DNA from: Brienomyrus brachyistius
Taxonomy: Eukaryota > Chordata > Actinopteri > Osteoglossiformes > Mormyridae
Direction: 5' to 3'
Assembly: GCF_023856365.1 (NCBI RefSeq)
Contig: NC_064551.1
Span: forward strand, 18,414,349-18,478,348
Length of the DNA stretch: 64,000 bases
Under the pieces are notes generated by a model. It saw only the letters and a list, made by a program, of their open reading frames with translations, was not told where the DNA came from and ran no database searches. The position numbers and the translations under genes were made by a program. Below, piece after piece: positions 22,573 through 33,818 of this stretch. The number at the start of each line of letters is the position of its first letter. Position 1 is the stretch's first letter.

Positions 22573-24019
22573 ATGGCTTCAGTCGGTAAATGGGAGGTGG
22601 TGAAGAAGAACAAGAAGCACAACAACAGCGGAGCGGGAAAGAATCAGCCTGACAAGAAATCGGGTGGGAGGAAAGCGCTCGGCGAGGCTAATATGCCGAG
22701 GATCGACCCGGCGCGTGAGTCTCCTGATGGCGGCTAAGCGCTGGCCTGCGGCGGAGGAAGGGGCGCGCTCTTCTACGAATCAGTTTGTTATAGCTGTATA
22801 TTAATAATAATGATAATAATGTGTTATAGCTTCTGGGTTTCATGTGCAACGTAACTCCTACGTATGTGGACGGGTAACCGAGTGGTTTAACGCTTTGTAT
22901 AGTTATCCAGCTTTACATTATTATCCGAAGCGCTCGAAAACCGCGTTGCTGAATATGGTGTCAGAGCCACAGCGACGTCGATTCCTGGTTAGAGGTTTCT
23001 GACAAATAAGCGGCTGCAGCTAGCTGACAGGCTAACGGCCCTCAGGGGCGCATTGGCCGCCCGTCGTCGGTGGCTCTTTAGTCGCAGCTTGTCGCTCGGC
23101 TGGCAGTGTGGCCCCTCTCCGAGCCGGTAATGCGGCCGCCGGGTCGCTTTGTCTGGTCGTCTGCGGTTCTAGGGCAGCTTCTCGCTTTTGACCCTGTTAG
23201 CGACTCTTTTTGGTTCGGTATCTAGTCGTTTTTTTTCTTTGCACGCAGATATTGTCGAGGTTGTTAGGTTTCACACTGCAAAGGTCAGTTCAAAGCTGAC
23301 TGCTCTGGAGTCAATTCTGGTGTTACCCATGCAACACAGTCTCATTTATGAAGTTTAATTTACTTTTACATTTAAAGTTTACAGTTGGCTGTAAACACGG
23401 TGATCTCCCGAGTTTACGTGGCTAGGGACCATGGATGTTTTCCTAGATGTAAGTAGAATTCAGGTTCCCCTGGTGCCCTAACACCGCCAAAATGGTCATT
23501 CTGTGTCCTGCTGGGCACAGAATGCTATTCCGCCCCTTTCTGCTATGACCTTTATAATACTTCCTTTCAATGCTTCCAGATGTTACTTCAGAACTAGATT
23601 CATTCCAGGATTGTGGGTAGCCGGTTTTGCAGATAAAGCGACACACACGGTCCCAAACGAGCACTGCGCTTGTGTCTGCACAAGTCCAGGCTGCTTCCTG
23701 GTGATCTTCATACAAGCCTGACGCCTTTTATTCTTTGAAATCTAACACAGCTCCACTGAAGATGTCTGAAACCATCTACGAGGGTTTCGAGAAGATGGGG
23801 GGGAAGAAGAAGAACAAGGAGCAGGTCCCTCCAGCGCCATCCCCCGAGCAGCAGCAGAAGAAGCAGGGTGCCGGGAAGCCCTCAAAGAAGTCTCACACAA
23901 ATGGGTCCATGCAGAAGCCAGAGCACTTTAAGTCCCTTGAGGAAGCTCTGAAAGCAGTGAGTCAGTTTGCTGATTCTCTTCTCTCATTCTCTACTTGCAT
24001 TCTGAAATGCTCATCTGAC

Positions 24020-24055
<36 letters not shown>

Positions 24056-27000
24056 GCAGTTTGACGTTCCGGAGCTCCAACGGCAGCTGGAGAAGAGTGA
24101 GACTCTCTTTCCTGAAAACCCCTCTGTCTGGGTGAAGGACCTGGCTGGATACCTCAACTACAAACTGCAGGCTCCCGAGGTGGAGCCCACTCTGAGTAAC
24201 CACTCTTATGGTCAGTCAGTGTGCTACGTTGTCTCTCTCTCGTGGTCTCTAACAGTGTTTCTGTAGGCCGTCTCACTATTGTAGCTGTGCTGGCATCAGC
24301 ACTGAATGTGAGTGTGGGACATCTGCGTGCTTAAAAAGCCCAGTTTTGAGACGCCAGAGCATGATGACACCACCCTGTGTCTCCTGATCACTCTTGATTG
24401 TTTAGCAGAAGATTAAATTGGTTCTCTGTAGAAATTTATTTGCTTTACATAGAGATGTAAAGCATAGACATAGAGATGAGGCCGCATTGGCATAGACTCT
24501 TATTGAAGCTGAAGCAGATATGTTCCTCACCCAGGTGTTGATGCTGTTTCTGCTGCTCTCTCAGAGCTAATATGTGGCTTTAAAGTACATACACATAATG
24601 TCAGTTGCAGGGTGGTGATTTTGACAGTTTCCAAGCTTCCGTGGGTAGATATAAAAAATTTCATGCTCAGTACAGTGTCCCAACTTTAGTCCATGTTTCA
24701 GCCTTATGATGTGCAGTGACAGCTGTGAAGAGGATGTTCTCGGCATGTCTTTGTCTTCTGCGAATGGGCTCTCACCATCCAGTCGGCTGTCTTGGACAGA
24801 TTACCCATACTGCCTGGTTTCCAAGGAGCTGAGGGGTGTGATTAAGAGGCTACTGGGACGCTGTTCTGATTCGCTGCAGGATTTCTTCGATCACTGCATT
24901 TACACGATGCTGCGAGAGTTGGACAAACCATCAGGTGCACTTTTTTAGGCTTTTGCCGCTGGTTGTTGGTGCATTTTTATAACTTGAATATGTGGTGTAG
25001 TGTACCGGGGGAGGGGATCATGCAAATGGTGTCGTGGGATCCTGGCTGTCAGCATCACCTGACTTGTTTGTTCTTTGGCAGGTGAACCCCTGCATGGTTA
25101 CAGGATCTGCATTCAAGCCATAATGATGGACAAACCCAAAATAGCCACGATGAACCTGGCAGATGTGAGTGCAGCACGCGGATGAGCAGGAGTGTCTCTG
25201 CGAGTGAGGCACTGTGCTCCCTGAACCTGAAATACACCCTGAAACACATGCTTTTAGCTGCAGTGCTGTGTCAGAGCGCACTGCCATTTACAGGAAGCTG
25301 ACCGAATGCCTTCCTCCCACGCTGCAGCACTTGGAGCTGCTCAGGTCTCAGCAGAACCGACCCATGAAGTGCCTGACCATCATGTGGGCCCTGGGCCAGG
25401 CGGGTTTCACGGACCTCGGCCAGGGACTCAGGGGTGAGACAGCGCTTTGTGAAAGTCTGGGAAGGGCTGAGCCAGCTGTGGTCACAGAGCTAGTTTGGCC
25501 GGTAGTCCTGGTGTTTGCAGTGTATGTAGTTATATTCATAACACCACCAACTTTGGAAAGATCAGATCTAACGAATTACAGAAAACACCCTTTTCCCTTC
25601 AGCTGTGCCCTTGGATCCTGTCTGATTGTAGCAAACAGTGAAACGGTATCTAGCTCTGCGATAGCACAGATTTTACTGTGGGTCACAGTAGGATGGTCCT
25701 ATGCTTTCGGTCTGCCTGTGAATTTTTGGGTCAGTGGTTGTATTCAGTGTCTCTGTGCAATTAGTTAGGTCTGTCTTGACGGTCAGTGCAGTCCATCACC
25801 AGCTTCTCTTCGTCAAATGGCCGTTGGTGCCTCCAGGTCAAAGGGTGGCTCTTAATCCCCAGCTGGCCGTGCTGCCCTGTGCTCCTAGATCACAGATGCT
25901 GATGAGCCAGCCCCTCAGCCTGTGTCACTGTGAGGGTGCTGTTAGGTCATGCTGACTTTTGCAAAACCAGTGTTGAAATGCCCAATTAGCGCAAGTCACC
26001 CTGTGGTTTAATTTCATAAGGCCACTTGGCCCGCATCCCTGCTGTGTCAAAGATGTCGTTCCTGTCTTTCAGTGTGGCTGGGCGTCATGCTGCCGGTCCT
26101 GGGCGTGAAGGCCCTGTCGTCCTACGCCATCGCGTATCTGGAAAGGCTCCTCATGTGAGTGCACATCCACTTTTCCATAAGCATTAACATGCTTCCCATA
26201 CGCTGGCCTGCTTGTGCTTAGCGGGGCACAGATTAACTTGAAGCTGTCCGGATGGCCACGGCTGTACGTTTGTGTGCTTCACAGAAGGGCCCACATGCGC
26301 TCCATGTTTACCAGGCCTGCTGTGAAATGTCTACCTGCCATCTGTTCCAGGTTACATGCCAACTTGAGCAAAGGCTTCGGGATCCTGGGACCAAAGGAGT
26401 TCTTTCCTCTGCTAGATTTTGCATTCATGCCCAAAAACGCACTGTCTCCCAAGTAAGCTGCCGCACCTCACACCCTGGGCTGTGTGTGTGTGCGCGCGTG
26501 TGTGTGCGCGCGTGTGTGTGCGCGCGTGTGTGTGTGTGTGTATTCCCGCATGATGAGGCTGACTCCTTGCCTGTGTGTCAGCTTGCAGGAGCAGTTGCGT
26601 CGCCTCTATCCCCGACTCAAAGTATTAGCGTTCGGGGCCAAACCAGAAAACACACTGCACACGTACTTCCCCTCATTCCTGTCCAGAGCCACGCCGCACT
26701 GCCCCGATGACATGAAAAGAGAGGTGGGTGTCGGGTTCTATATCCAAATCTAAATGCAGGTGGGTCTTATGGCTGATGCATGTTCCACTGCTGAGTCCAC
26801 GATCCCAAACTTAGTGAAATTATTACAAACTTTATTTACATCGAAAATACAAATGTGAATCCTATACAGTGATAAAAAGTTTAACTGGAAGCCAGTTCTA
26901 TACACATCTAAAATGGTCTGACGCCGTCAGACAAACCCATGCCATGCCACTGCCTCACCGACCAAGCCTCTCCACACCGACCTTGTGTTAATTACCATGC

Positions 27001-29404
27001 TACACCTTTCTTAAAGCGGTGTTTCACAAACCAGTCCTCTGGGCCTCTGTTCGGTTCGTGTTTTTCTGTCTCCTATTTCCCTGAGAGCTGGGAGGGAGCA
27101 AAAACGTGGGACCCCCTGGGGGGTCCCCGAGGACTGGTTTGAGAAACAGTCTATTTCTGGTTATCTCTGTAAGTCTTGTCAGCACAGTTCAGTATTGCAC
27201 AAAGTAAGAAGAATGAAATACAGATCAAGCAAAATGCACTTAAATATTTTTATGAAAATATCAACTGTCAGCGTGTCGGGGGCATGGCGCTCCTTCTGTG
27301 GCGGGTGGTGGTCTTCGGGGGGGGGATAGTAGCAGTGGGCCCTCATGTGTCCAATCTCGTCCCCAGCTCCTCAGCAGCATGACAGAGTGCTTATCCCTGG
27401 ACCCGCAGAGCTTGGCCGTGTGGAGGCAGCTATACCCGAAACACCTGCCGCAGTCGAGGTGAGGCCCGGGTCTGGATGGGGATTTAACCATGCGTGTCAT
27501 GGCACTTGGGGTGATCGATAATCCACGTGAAGGGGGTGTGTAGGGCACTCGCTCCATAATGAAAGCGTTCAGTGTCCTTTTGTCAGTTTAAGGGGTCTGT
27601 CGTCTTAATTCTGTCTGAACACCACTGACTGAAGGGTTTTTCTCCGTCTACAGCCTGCTGTTAAACAATTTATTTCAGTCGTGGGGCAGTTTATCACAAA
27701 ATGTAAGTCTGTACTTCATGCACATCTGCCCTGTGGGAATATGAAATTATAGTCAACTTTGTAGTAATGTACATTTATTTAGCTATTTTTGTTTGTTTTT
27801 TAAAGCTTCGCAGACGCTTGCAGGAAACGGTTCACTCCTTCAAGGTGACCAATGAGGAGATGAGGAACTGTGGGCGCTCCCAGGAGGTTACGGAGTGTAA
27901 CACCCTATGCAGTGTGAGTGCTCCCGCCCCTGTGTTGCAGTGGGCGTTTCCATGGCGCCGCTCATCCTCCTGGACTGAGCCTCATTTCTCTCCGTGCTCA
28001 GGGCCTGCAGCAGAAGATGCGAGGCCGGCACTTCCCCTGGTGGCGACTGATTCTCGCCGTCCTGGTTTTCACGACGGGCTTCATGGTCCATGACATCAGG
28101 TCACATGGGTCGTTTAAAGGTAGGCATAAATTTACTGCCACTACTGGTTCCGAGTGTTTGAGTGGATTCTGTAAAGTTGGGCATTATTGGCTCCTCACAG
28201 CAGTTAGTTCTGTGCTGCAGTTGAACACGCTGTCGTCTCTGGAAAAATACCTGACTGAAATGCTCCTTTCTAACATGGTGCTGTGTTCAATCTGCAGCAT
28301 CTACCACGGCAAGATACCTGCAGAGCTCGGGGGTGTCGCCACTCTGTCATCAGGCATGGACCCGCACGTCTCATTCCCTGCAGACGGGCTTCAGGTTTGT
28401 TCTGTGACAGATACACCGAAGTCTTTCAGCCCCCAGTCACTTGGAGATTTAACATGCGTGTGAAATGTTGCAGTAGGGACCATCTGAACATGTTCAGCTT
28501 AACCAGTTGCCATGAGTTTGGTATCACCTTCTAAATGCTATGTTGCCTGCACACTACATCTCATTTTGGGGGGAAAATAAGCCATTAGGCAGCAGATATC
28601 CTGTCTGACCTGCTAAGACCCTGGCTGTGTTACACCAGCAGTCGCCATCTCGTTACAGTTGGATCGAGACAAACGCACCGTTTTACTATTCGGAGGCCGT
28701 TACTGCTGTGGGACCCATCTTGCATGTGGCCTGGGAGAAGTCCAGGACCGCCATCGTCTTCGTCACAGAGTTCTGTTCAGACTTGGTCCTGTGGGTCAGG
28801 GAGAATAGCCCGCACTTTGTTGAATGGGTAAATGGAGCCGCTCGTTGGCACATTGGCAAATGGCCTACTGTATCTCAGAATCGATGGCCCCCTATATCTG
28901 TCTCGCATGATCATCTTGCCATTCCCTCTTACAGCTCAATGCCAACATCCCAGAAGGTGTTTTCCAGTTTATTGAGTATCTGAAGGAACTTCTGCTCTTT
29001 GTCCATGTGAACTACATCCTTCCAGCCATGATGCATCTCAAAGCAGCACTCGAACATTGCTGGCAGAAGTTTGTAGACTCTTGCAAGTAAGTACATACCT
29101 TTTTGCTGCCTGCATTGTATGGTGGATATAATAAACTGTTTTGCATGTTTTCATCTTGAGAGTAATATTCAGATGTTTTCTTCAATTTCCCAGTGTTTAC
29201 ATGCTACTTTGATTGGTTTGTCTTCACTGCATCTGGTCACTGTATCTGTCATAATCGCCCCTTTTTCCTCATTGCAGTGGTGAAGCATCATTACAGTGCG
29301 TTCAAAATCATGTGATAAACTTCACCAACTCCACCTGGACTTACTTGCAAGATACTGCGTTTGCGATTAAAAATCGGGCTGTCGAACTCATGTCCAGATT
29401 ATAA
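22573..29404 (+). CDS. tmem214: Transmembrane protein 214
   Basis: Seventeen coding exons join in phase to 686 residues (mammals about 689): 22573-22714, 23751-23956, 24060-24210, 24800-24934, 25082-25164, 25328-25433, 26073-26154, 26351-26452, 26582-26723, 27367-27458, 27654-27702, 27806-27913, 28002-28119, 28298-28394, 28659-28827, 28935-29086, 29278-29404. The N-terminus is Lys-rich (VVKKNKKHNN; GKKKNKEQ). The conserved core includes HGYRICIQAIMMDKPKIA, CLTIMWALGQAGF, FFPLLDFAFMP and LYPRLKVLAFGAKP. Hydrophobic segments lie near residues 481-497 and 612-630. TMEM214 is an ER membrane protein reported to anchor procaspase-4 in ER-stress apoptosis; that role comes from the mammalian literature. 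Exon 3 follows a (GT)n tract instead of a pyrimidine tract. Confidence 0.95.
24021..24053. repeat. (GT)n microsatellite abutting tmem214 exon 3
   Basis: Seventeen or so GT units are followed only by CGCAG before the exon at 24060. Confidence 0.9.
26484..26541. repeat. (GT)/(GC) microsatellite in a tmem214 intron
   Basis: Alternating GT runs and CGCGCG blocks, purely purine-pyrimidine alternating and therefore able to form Z-DNA, in the 129-bp intron 26453-26581. Confidence 0.85.
27020..27149. mobile_element. Short hAT-type MITE in a tmem214 intron
   Basis: It begins GTTTCACAAACCAGTCCTC and ends with the near-perfect complement GAGGACTGGTTTGAGAAAC (18 of 19 positions). A GGACCCCC/GGGGGGTCC palindrome sits near the right arm. 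The same family occurs near 40457. Confidence 0.8.
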
Positions 29405-30215
29405 TAAGCGTACAGGACCAACTTCTGAGGCTGCATTTCCACGGAGCGAAACCACCTGGTCTTTTTAGCAATGCTCAAGTAAGGACTTTCTGGGATACCA
29501 GAGCAGAGTTTTTTTTTTGTTTTTTTTTGGTCAATTGCATGTAATTTTATCACTTATTTTCTATGTGCTGTCATCACTTTTGGGTGCACAGTTTTTTTTT
29601 TTTGTTTTTTTTATAGGTATTCAGGTTTCCTACTCAGTGTTATTAAACTGCCAAATGGGAACCAGCTGGACCCATCATACCAGTGTCCTGTGGTAAACTT
29701 CAAACAGACACTTCAAGGTTAATTGTTGACTTGACTTGTGACTATGAAGGAAATTATTTCATGATCAATTTTTTTCTGAAGCTGGTTACTAAGGTTAAAC
29801 TAAATTTTAATGTTTTTTGCCCAACAATTTAAAGCACTGGATTATAGATCACTACTGCTGCTGCGTGATATATTGTATAAATCGGACATTGTTTCCTGTC
29901 ATGGAGCATCGAGAAATGATTTCCTACCTCTGTGCAGTATAATTGGTTTAGGTTTGCATCCCCGGTCCTTGCGTAGAGCACTTTGAGCATCCTTTAGAGC
30001 AACAGCAATGTCACATAGATCCCAGTCTCACTCACAGAGGGTTTAACTGGACAAATGAACGATGACAGGGCTTTGAGGCAGATCCCTAAAATCCCAGCTT
30101 TGATGAAAGGCCACGTATCGTCTGATGGCAGGAGGTAAATGTTTCTATCTGGGGAAATTCTCTTAAGATGAAATCATTTGAATTTGTATATGTGAAATGT
30201 TTATAAATAAAGACT
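29405..30215 (+). other. tmem214: tmem214 3' untranslated region
   Basis: No coding sequence occurs between the TAA at 29402-29404 and the poly(A) signal AATAAA at 30206-30211. Confidence 0.6.
30206..30211 (+). terminator. Poly(A) signal AATAAA, tmem214
   Basis: A hexamer within TATAAATAAAGAC, 0.8 kb after the tmem214 stop. Confidence 0.7.
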
Positions 30216-30635
30216 TTTCAGCCCTTCTACTGCTAACTGATACCCACATGCTACCTCTAGTGTCCAAGATGGGTCCTTATAATTACACCAGGATCTTACT
30301 GAATGAGTTATTTGAAAGGGTTAGGATTGCTTTCAGAATCATTGGTTAACTGCAGTGAAGCGTTTCACCTGTGTTGAATTCCTCCTGCTATCCGAAAGTA
30401 GAATGTTCTTATGAAAACTTTAGTACGCTGAAATGGCTTAAGGTGAAGAATCAATTACCATGAATTTATATGGTAACATTTTTTGTGTTTCCAGATGAAA
30501 ATAACCTACCAAATCATAAAATAACATACACTAAAAGCAAGAATGATACAGTAAATACACATCTTAGAAATATCGTTTGGTTGGGGAGCATCGCTGGTAC
30601 AATGCATGGCCGTGCCCATCACACGACAAAACACC

Positions 30636-31018
30636 TTAGGATCTCAGTTGACGACCTTGGATCTTGGTCTTTATCCAGGACACCTGCAATCCCAGACACT
30701 CAGACTCCTCGCTCAGTCCCTTGAGCACCCTGATCAGAGCCTCCATTGATTCTGTTAAGATCACAGCATCATCAACAAAGCCAAGATTGGAAAAGCTTTC
30801 CTCATCAACAGATGCTCTACAGCCTCTAACCTGCCCATCACCCAGTCCATGTAAGCATTGAACAGAGTAGGAGCAAGAACCCCTGATGAACCCCAGAATC
30901 CATTGGGAAGAACACAGAGGTACTGTTTCTGCTCTGCACAGCACTCACAATACAGGTGTACAGGCCAGCCATGATGGCCAGCAACTTCAGGGAAACCCTG
31001 AACTGGAATGGTCAACAC
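30636..31018 (-). mobile_element. LINE reverse-transcriptase fragment, frameshifted
   Basis: On the minus strand two overlapping frames carry GVLAPTLFNAYMDWV, and then FVDDAVILTESMEALIRVL and CLGLQVSWIKTKIQ. This is the reverse-transcriptase palm of fish non-LTR retrotransposons, whose catalytic motif is normally FADD; here it reads FVDD. The domain is split by a frameshift and truncated at both ends. No intact element is present. Confidence 0.8.
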
Positions 31019-31074
31019 CCCAGTATAGCATTTGTACAGACTTCAAGAAATCACAGCCATGATATAAACTGAAA

Positions 31075-31170
31075 GACAGCTGGGACTTGTGTGTGGGGCT
31101 GGGATAGCTCGAAAACAAGCAGGGCAGTGGGTCCTGAGGACCGAGTTTGAGAACCACTGGTTTAGTCAAA
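31075..31170. mobile_element. MITE remnant
   Basis: It contains 'gggtcctgaggaccgagtttgagaaccactgg', the right end of the hAT-like family that also occurs at 19933 and 27020. The left end is unclear. Confidence 0.45.
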
Positions 31171-31797
31171 CTGGAACTTGTCTTCGAAGCCTGAGTTTGT
31201 TGAACCAGCTTCGGGATATAGGTCCTTGGGTCATTCGCTATCTTGCGCCTGTAGCTTCCGAGATCCCGACCAGGAAAAGTGATCACAGAAAATGGGTGGA
31301 TATTGTTATTTTTATTATGCACTGCATTATGTTTCAGATGTTTTAATGAATTTGGAAGTGTTCACGTTTTAAATGGAAAAGGGTGAAGCATTTGACTAAC
31401 TGACGCTAAATATGAACGGTATGTACCTGTTGCGACTTAACACCTAGGACCGAATCTCGTTCGTCACCGAGGGGGCTTGTACTATGAAAGATAGCTCATT
31501 TGTAGTTGTATATATGCATATTGCCTGTTTGATTCCTTGGCCCCGCTGCGTTGCAGGTAATTGACCTGTCTATATCCTCTATCCCCCATAGCCGAACAGG
31601 GTGTGATAGTAAAGTAATTGCAACCCCCCGAGTTTTCTTGGACGTGTTGTATAATTTATTAAAGACGTAATCATAAAAATCACCGATTAAACAATTTACG
31701 GATTACAGATAAATTATGGATACAATATGCCTTTAAATATAACAAACAATACCTCGGAACCGGTGAAAAGGGGACAGTTGAAGGGCGATGGCGGGAG

Positions 31798-31887
31798 CCT
31801 TCGATAGCTCAGTTGGTAGAGCGGAGGACTGTAGCGGGTTACGTCACTGGTATCCTTAGGTCGCTGGTTCGAATCCGGCTCGAAGGA
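31798..31887 (+). tRNA. tRNA-Tyr (GTA) gene with 17-nt intron
   Basis: The seven-pair acceptor stem CCTTCGA/TCGAAGG is perfect, with discriminator A at 31887. The A box is TAGCTCAGTTGG and the B box GGTTCGAATCC. The anticodon GTA is at 31831-31833, and the intron runs from 31835 to 31851, one nucleotide after the anticodon as in all eukaryotic tRNA-Tyr genes. A TTTT polymerase III terminator follows at about 31893. Confidence 0.97.
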
Positions 31888-32089
31888 CTCATCTTTTCGT
31901 GTTGCTTTTTTTTTAATTAAATTAAAAAAATTAAAATTTTGAACTTTTCTACTGAATTTTATATACATTCTTATCTAGTTAGTAGCAGCAAACATAAACA
32001 CTTACTCATAGATTAAAATGACACAAAACAAAAAAACAAATTAAGCTTATAGCGAAACTTAATACAGTGTAATCGGCTATTTCAATGAA

Positions 32090-32162
32090 GGGGGATTAGC
32101 TCAAATGGTAGAGCGCTCGCTTAGCATGCGAGAGGTAGCGGGATCGATGCCCGCATCCTCCA
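32090..32162 (+). tRNA. tRNA-Ala (AGC) gene
   Basis: The acceptor stem GGGGGAT/ATCCTCC pairs fully with one G-T wobble, and the discriminator is A. The A box is TAGCTCAAATGG and the B box GGATCGATGCC. Anticodon AGC lies at 32123-32125, in the loop of stem CTCGC/GCGAG. A TTTT terminator follows at about 32170. It stands 202 bp after the tRNA-Tyr gene on the same strand. Confidence 0.95.
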
Positions 32163-32614
32163 AGGTATCCTTTTCGTTACGCCAAATAGGTCTATTGAAC
32201 CCCTCTCCACATCAGTGTCCTCTAAAAGAATTAAAACCTTAGAGCAGCAATTCATCCGGCCGAAAGGCCGAAGTGTTCCTCCTCATTCCTAAGGACCGTC
32301 TATCGTTTATATCAGAGAAAGCAGATGGCTGCCTTTCGCAGCAGAAATCTCGTGGCTATATTTACACTTTTCCTTAACGTCACTTGATAAATATTGATTC
32401 TGTGAAGAACAGCATTTGGTGAAATATAAATAATCTTCAATTAAGGTATTTCAATAGCGTGGTAATAAACATGAAATTGTAGCAAATTCAACTGTGGCAG
32501 GACTGTAACAAACTAGGAATACAAAACTTTAAAGCCAATAGTATTTCAATATAGAGCATTTTGCGTTTTAAACACACTTGACTTAATTTATAGTTCAGTC
32601 AATACCCTTCGCTC

Positions 32615-32887
32615 TTCAGCCAATCACCTTCCTCGTTGCTCCTCCGCCGATGGTCGTTTGGTCGTAGCCAATAGGGACGCGGCTTGCTTTGGTTCCGCAG
32701 AGACGGACAGCTCTATGGGTTTGTTTGGGTTTAAAGAGCAAGATGGTGATGAAGATCGGAGGCAGCTCGCTTATAACGAAAATAATGGCTGCTGTATTCG
32801 ATGTTACATGTTGATGAAATGAATAAATGCGCGTAGTGTTAAAATACTGCGATCCGAAATAATTGGATGCGTTTGTCATTTCGTCGG
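32615..32887 (+). promoter_or_regulatory. agbl5: Promoter and noncoding first exon of agbl5
   Basis: Two CCAAT boxes (32620-32624 and 32668-32672) precede sequence ending in a consensus donor, GTCGG|GTGAGA, at 32887/32888. No long frame is present, so this fits a noncoding exon spliced to the ATG exon near 33753. The assignment rests on strand and spacing. Confidence 0.55.
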
Positions 32888-33229
32888 GTGAGAATCCTCT
32901 TCCTGATGGGTGTTGTGTTTTGTGTGTTTAATTGGTTTAATTATTTTAATGCTTCAGTTTTTCAACGAAACTGTTGAGCGGAATTCAGTGGGACGTTGTG
33001 TGGGAACGGGCCGTGAAGGTGAATTTGGGGGGGTCTGTGTAGTATAAACGTTCCTCGGTGTGATAGATGCATCAAGGCAAACACAACACGTAACCCTCAT
33101 GTCGTCTTGCTGCTCCACTTTCTAATGTATTTTTATGTTACTGATGGTTCATGATTCGTTTCATTAAACAAAGATAGTGAGCAACCGTTTGTTTAGTGAT
33201 CCAGCGATTATTAACGAAAGGGAAAAGGG

Positions 33230-33430
33230 GAGGGAGATGGGCGTGGGTATGGTCTGTACGGAGGGAAGGCGGGCGTGGAGACGGAGAGGGAGGAGTGTGT
33301 TTGGATGGTCTGTACTGAAGGGGAGGCAGGCGTGAGGATGGTCTGTACCGGGGGGGGGGGATGGAGAGGATGGTCTGTACCGGGGGGATGGAGAGGATGG
33401 GCATGGTCTGGATGGGGGAGGTTACAGGCA
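33230..33430. repeat. G-rich degenerate tandem repeat
   Basis: Four or five irregular copies of 'gatggtctgtaccgggggg' and 'gatggagagg' are followed by further G runs. It is G-quadruplex-prone and lies in the agbl5 5' intron. Confidence 0.75.
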
Positions 33431-33818
33431 TGGGGACACTTGGGACAATCATAGCAAAGCAAGCAGAACATAAATTCAACTTTTTATATAAAAACGTATA
33501 TATTTATATGTACCCTTCATATGCTTATTCAACCTTCTGCTTTTCCATAAAAGGTTTAAGTGGTAAAGATGCACTTCCCCGAGAAAATTAACTGGGTTGA
33601 GGAAATAATTCCCTGTTGCCTCAGTAAGTATAATTAACAATTTAAATGTGCCAGGGTAGTGACTCTAAATTCAGCAGAGCAGCTTGTCAGTGAGATACAT
33701 GGGATACATAGGAACTTATTCCTGCACCTGATCCATGTTGTGTTCCTTCCAGGAGGTGGCTTGTTTGTGAGGAAAAGGATATGAGCTCGAGGATCTTCTC
33801 TGGGCAGGAAGCACAGAT

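Noticed and set aside
25214..25327. Extended start of the tmem214 exon at 25328 using an upstream AG
   Set aside because: The upstream AGs give the wrong phase or add residues absent from the family. CTGCAG at 25322-25327 restores the conserved LELLRSQQNRP context.
31714..31968. 84-codon minus-strand frame over the tRNA-Tyr gene
   Set aside because: It is antisense to an intact tRNA gene and has no protein family features.
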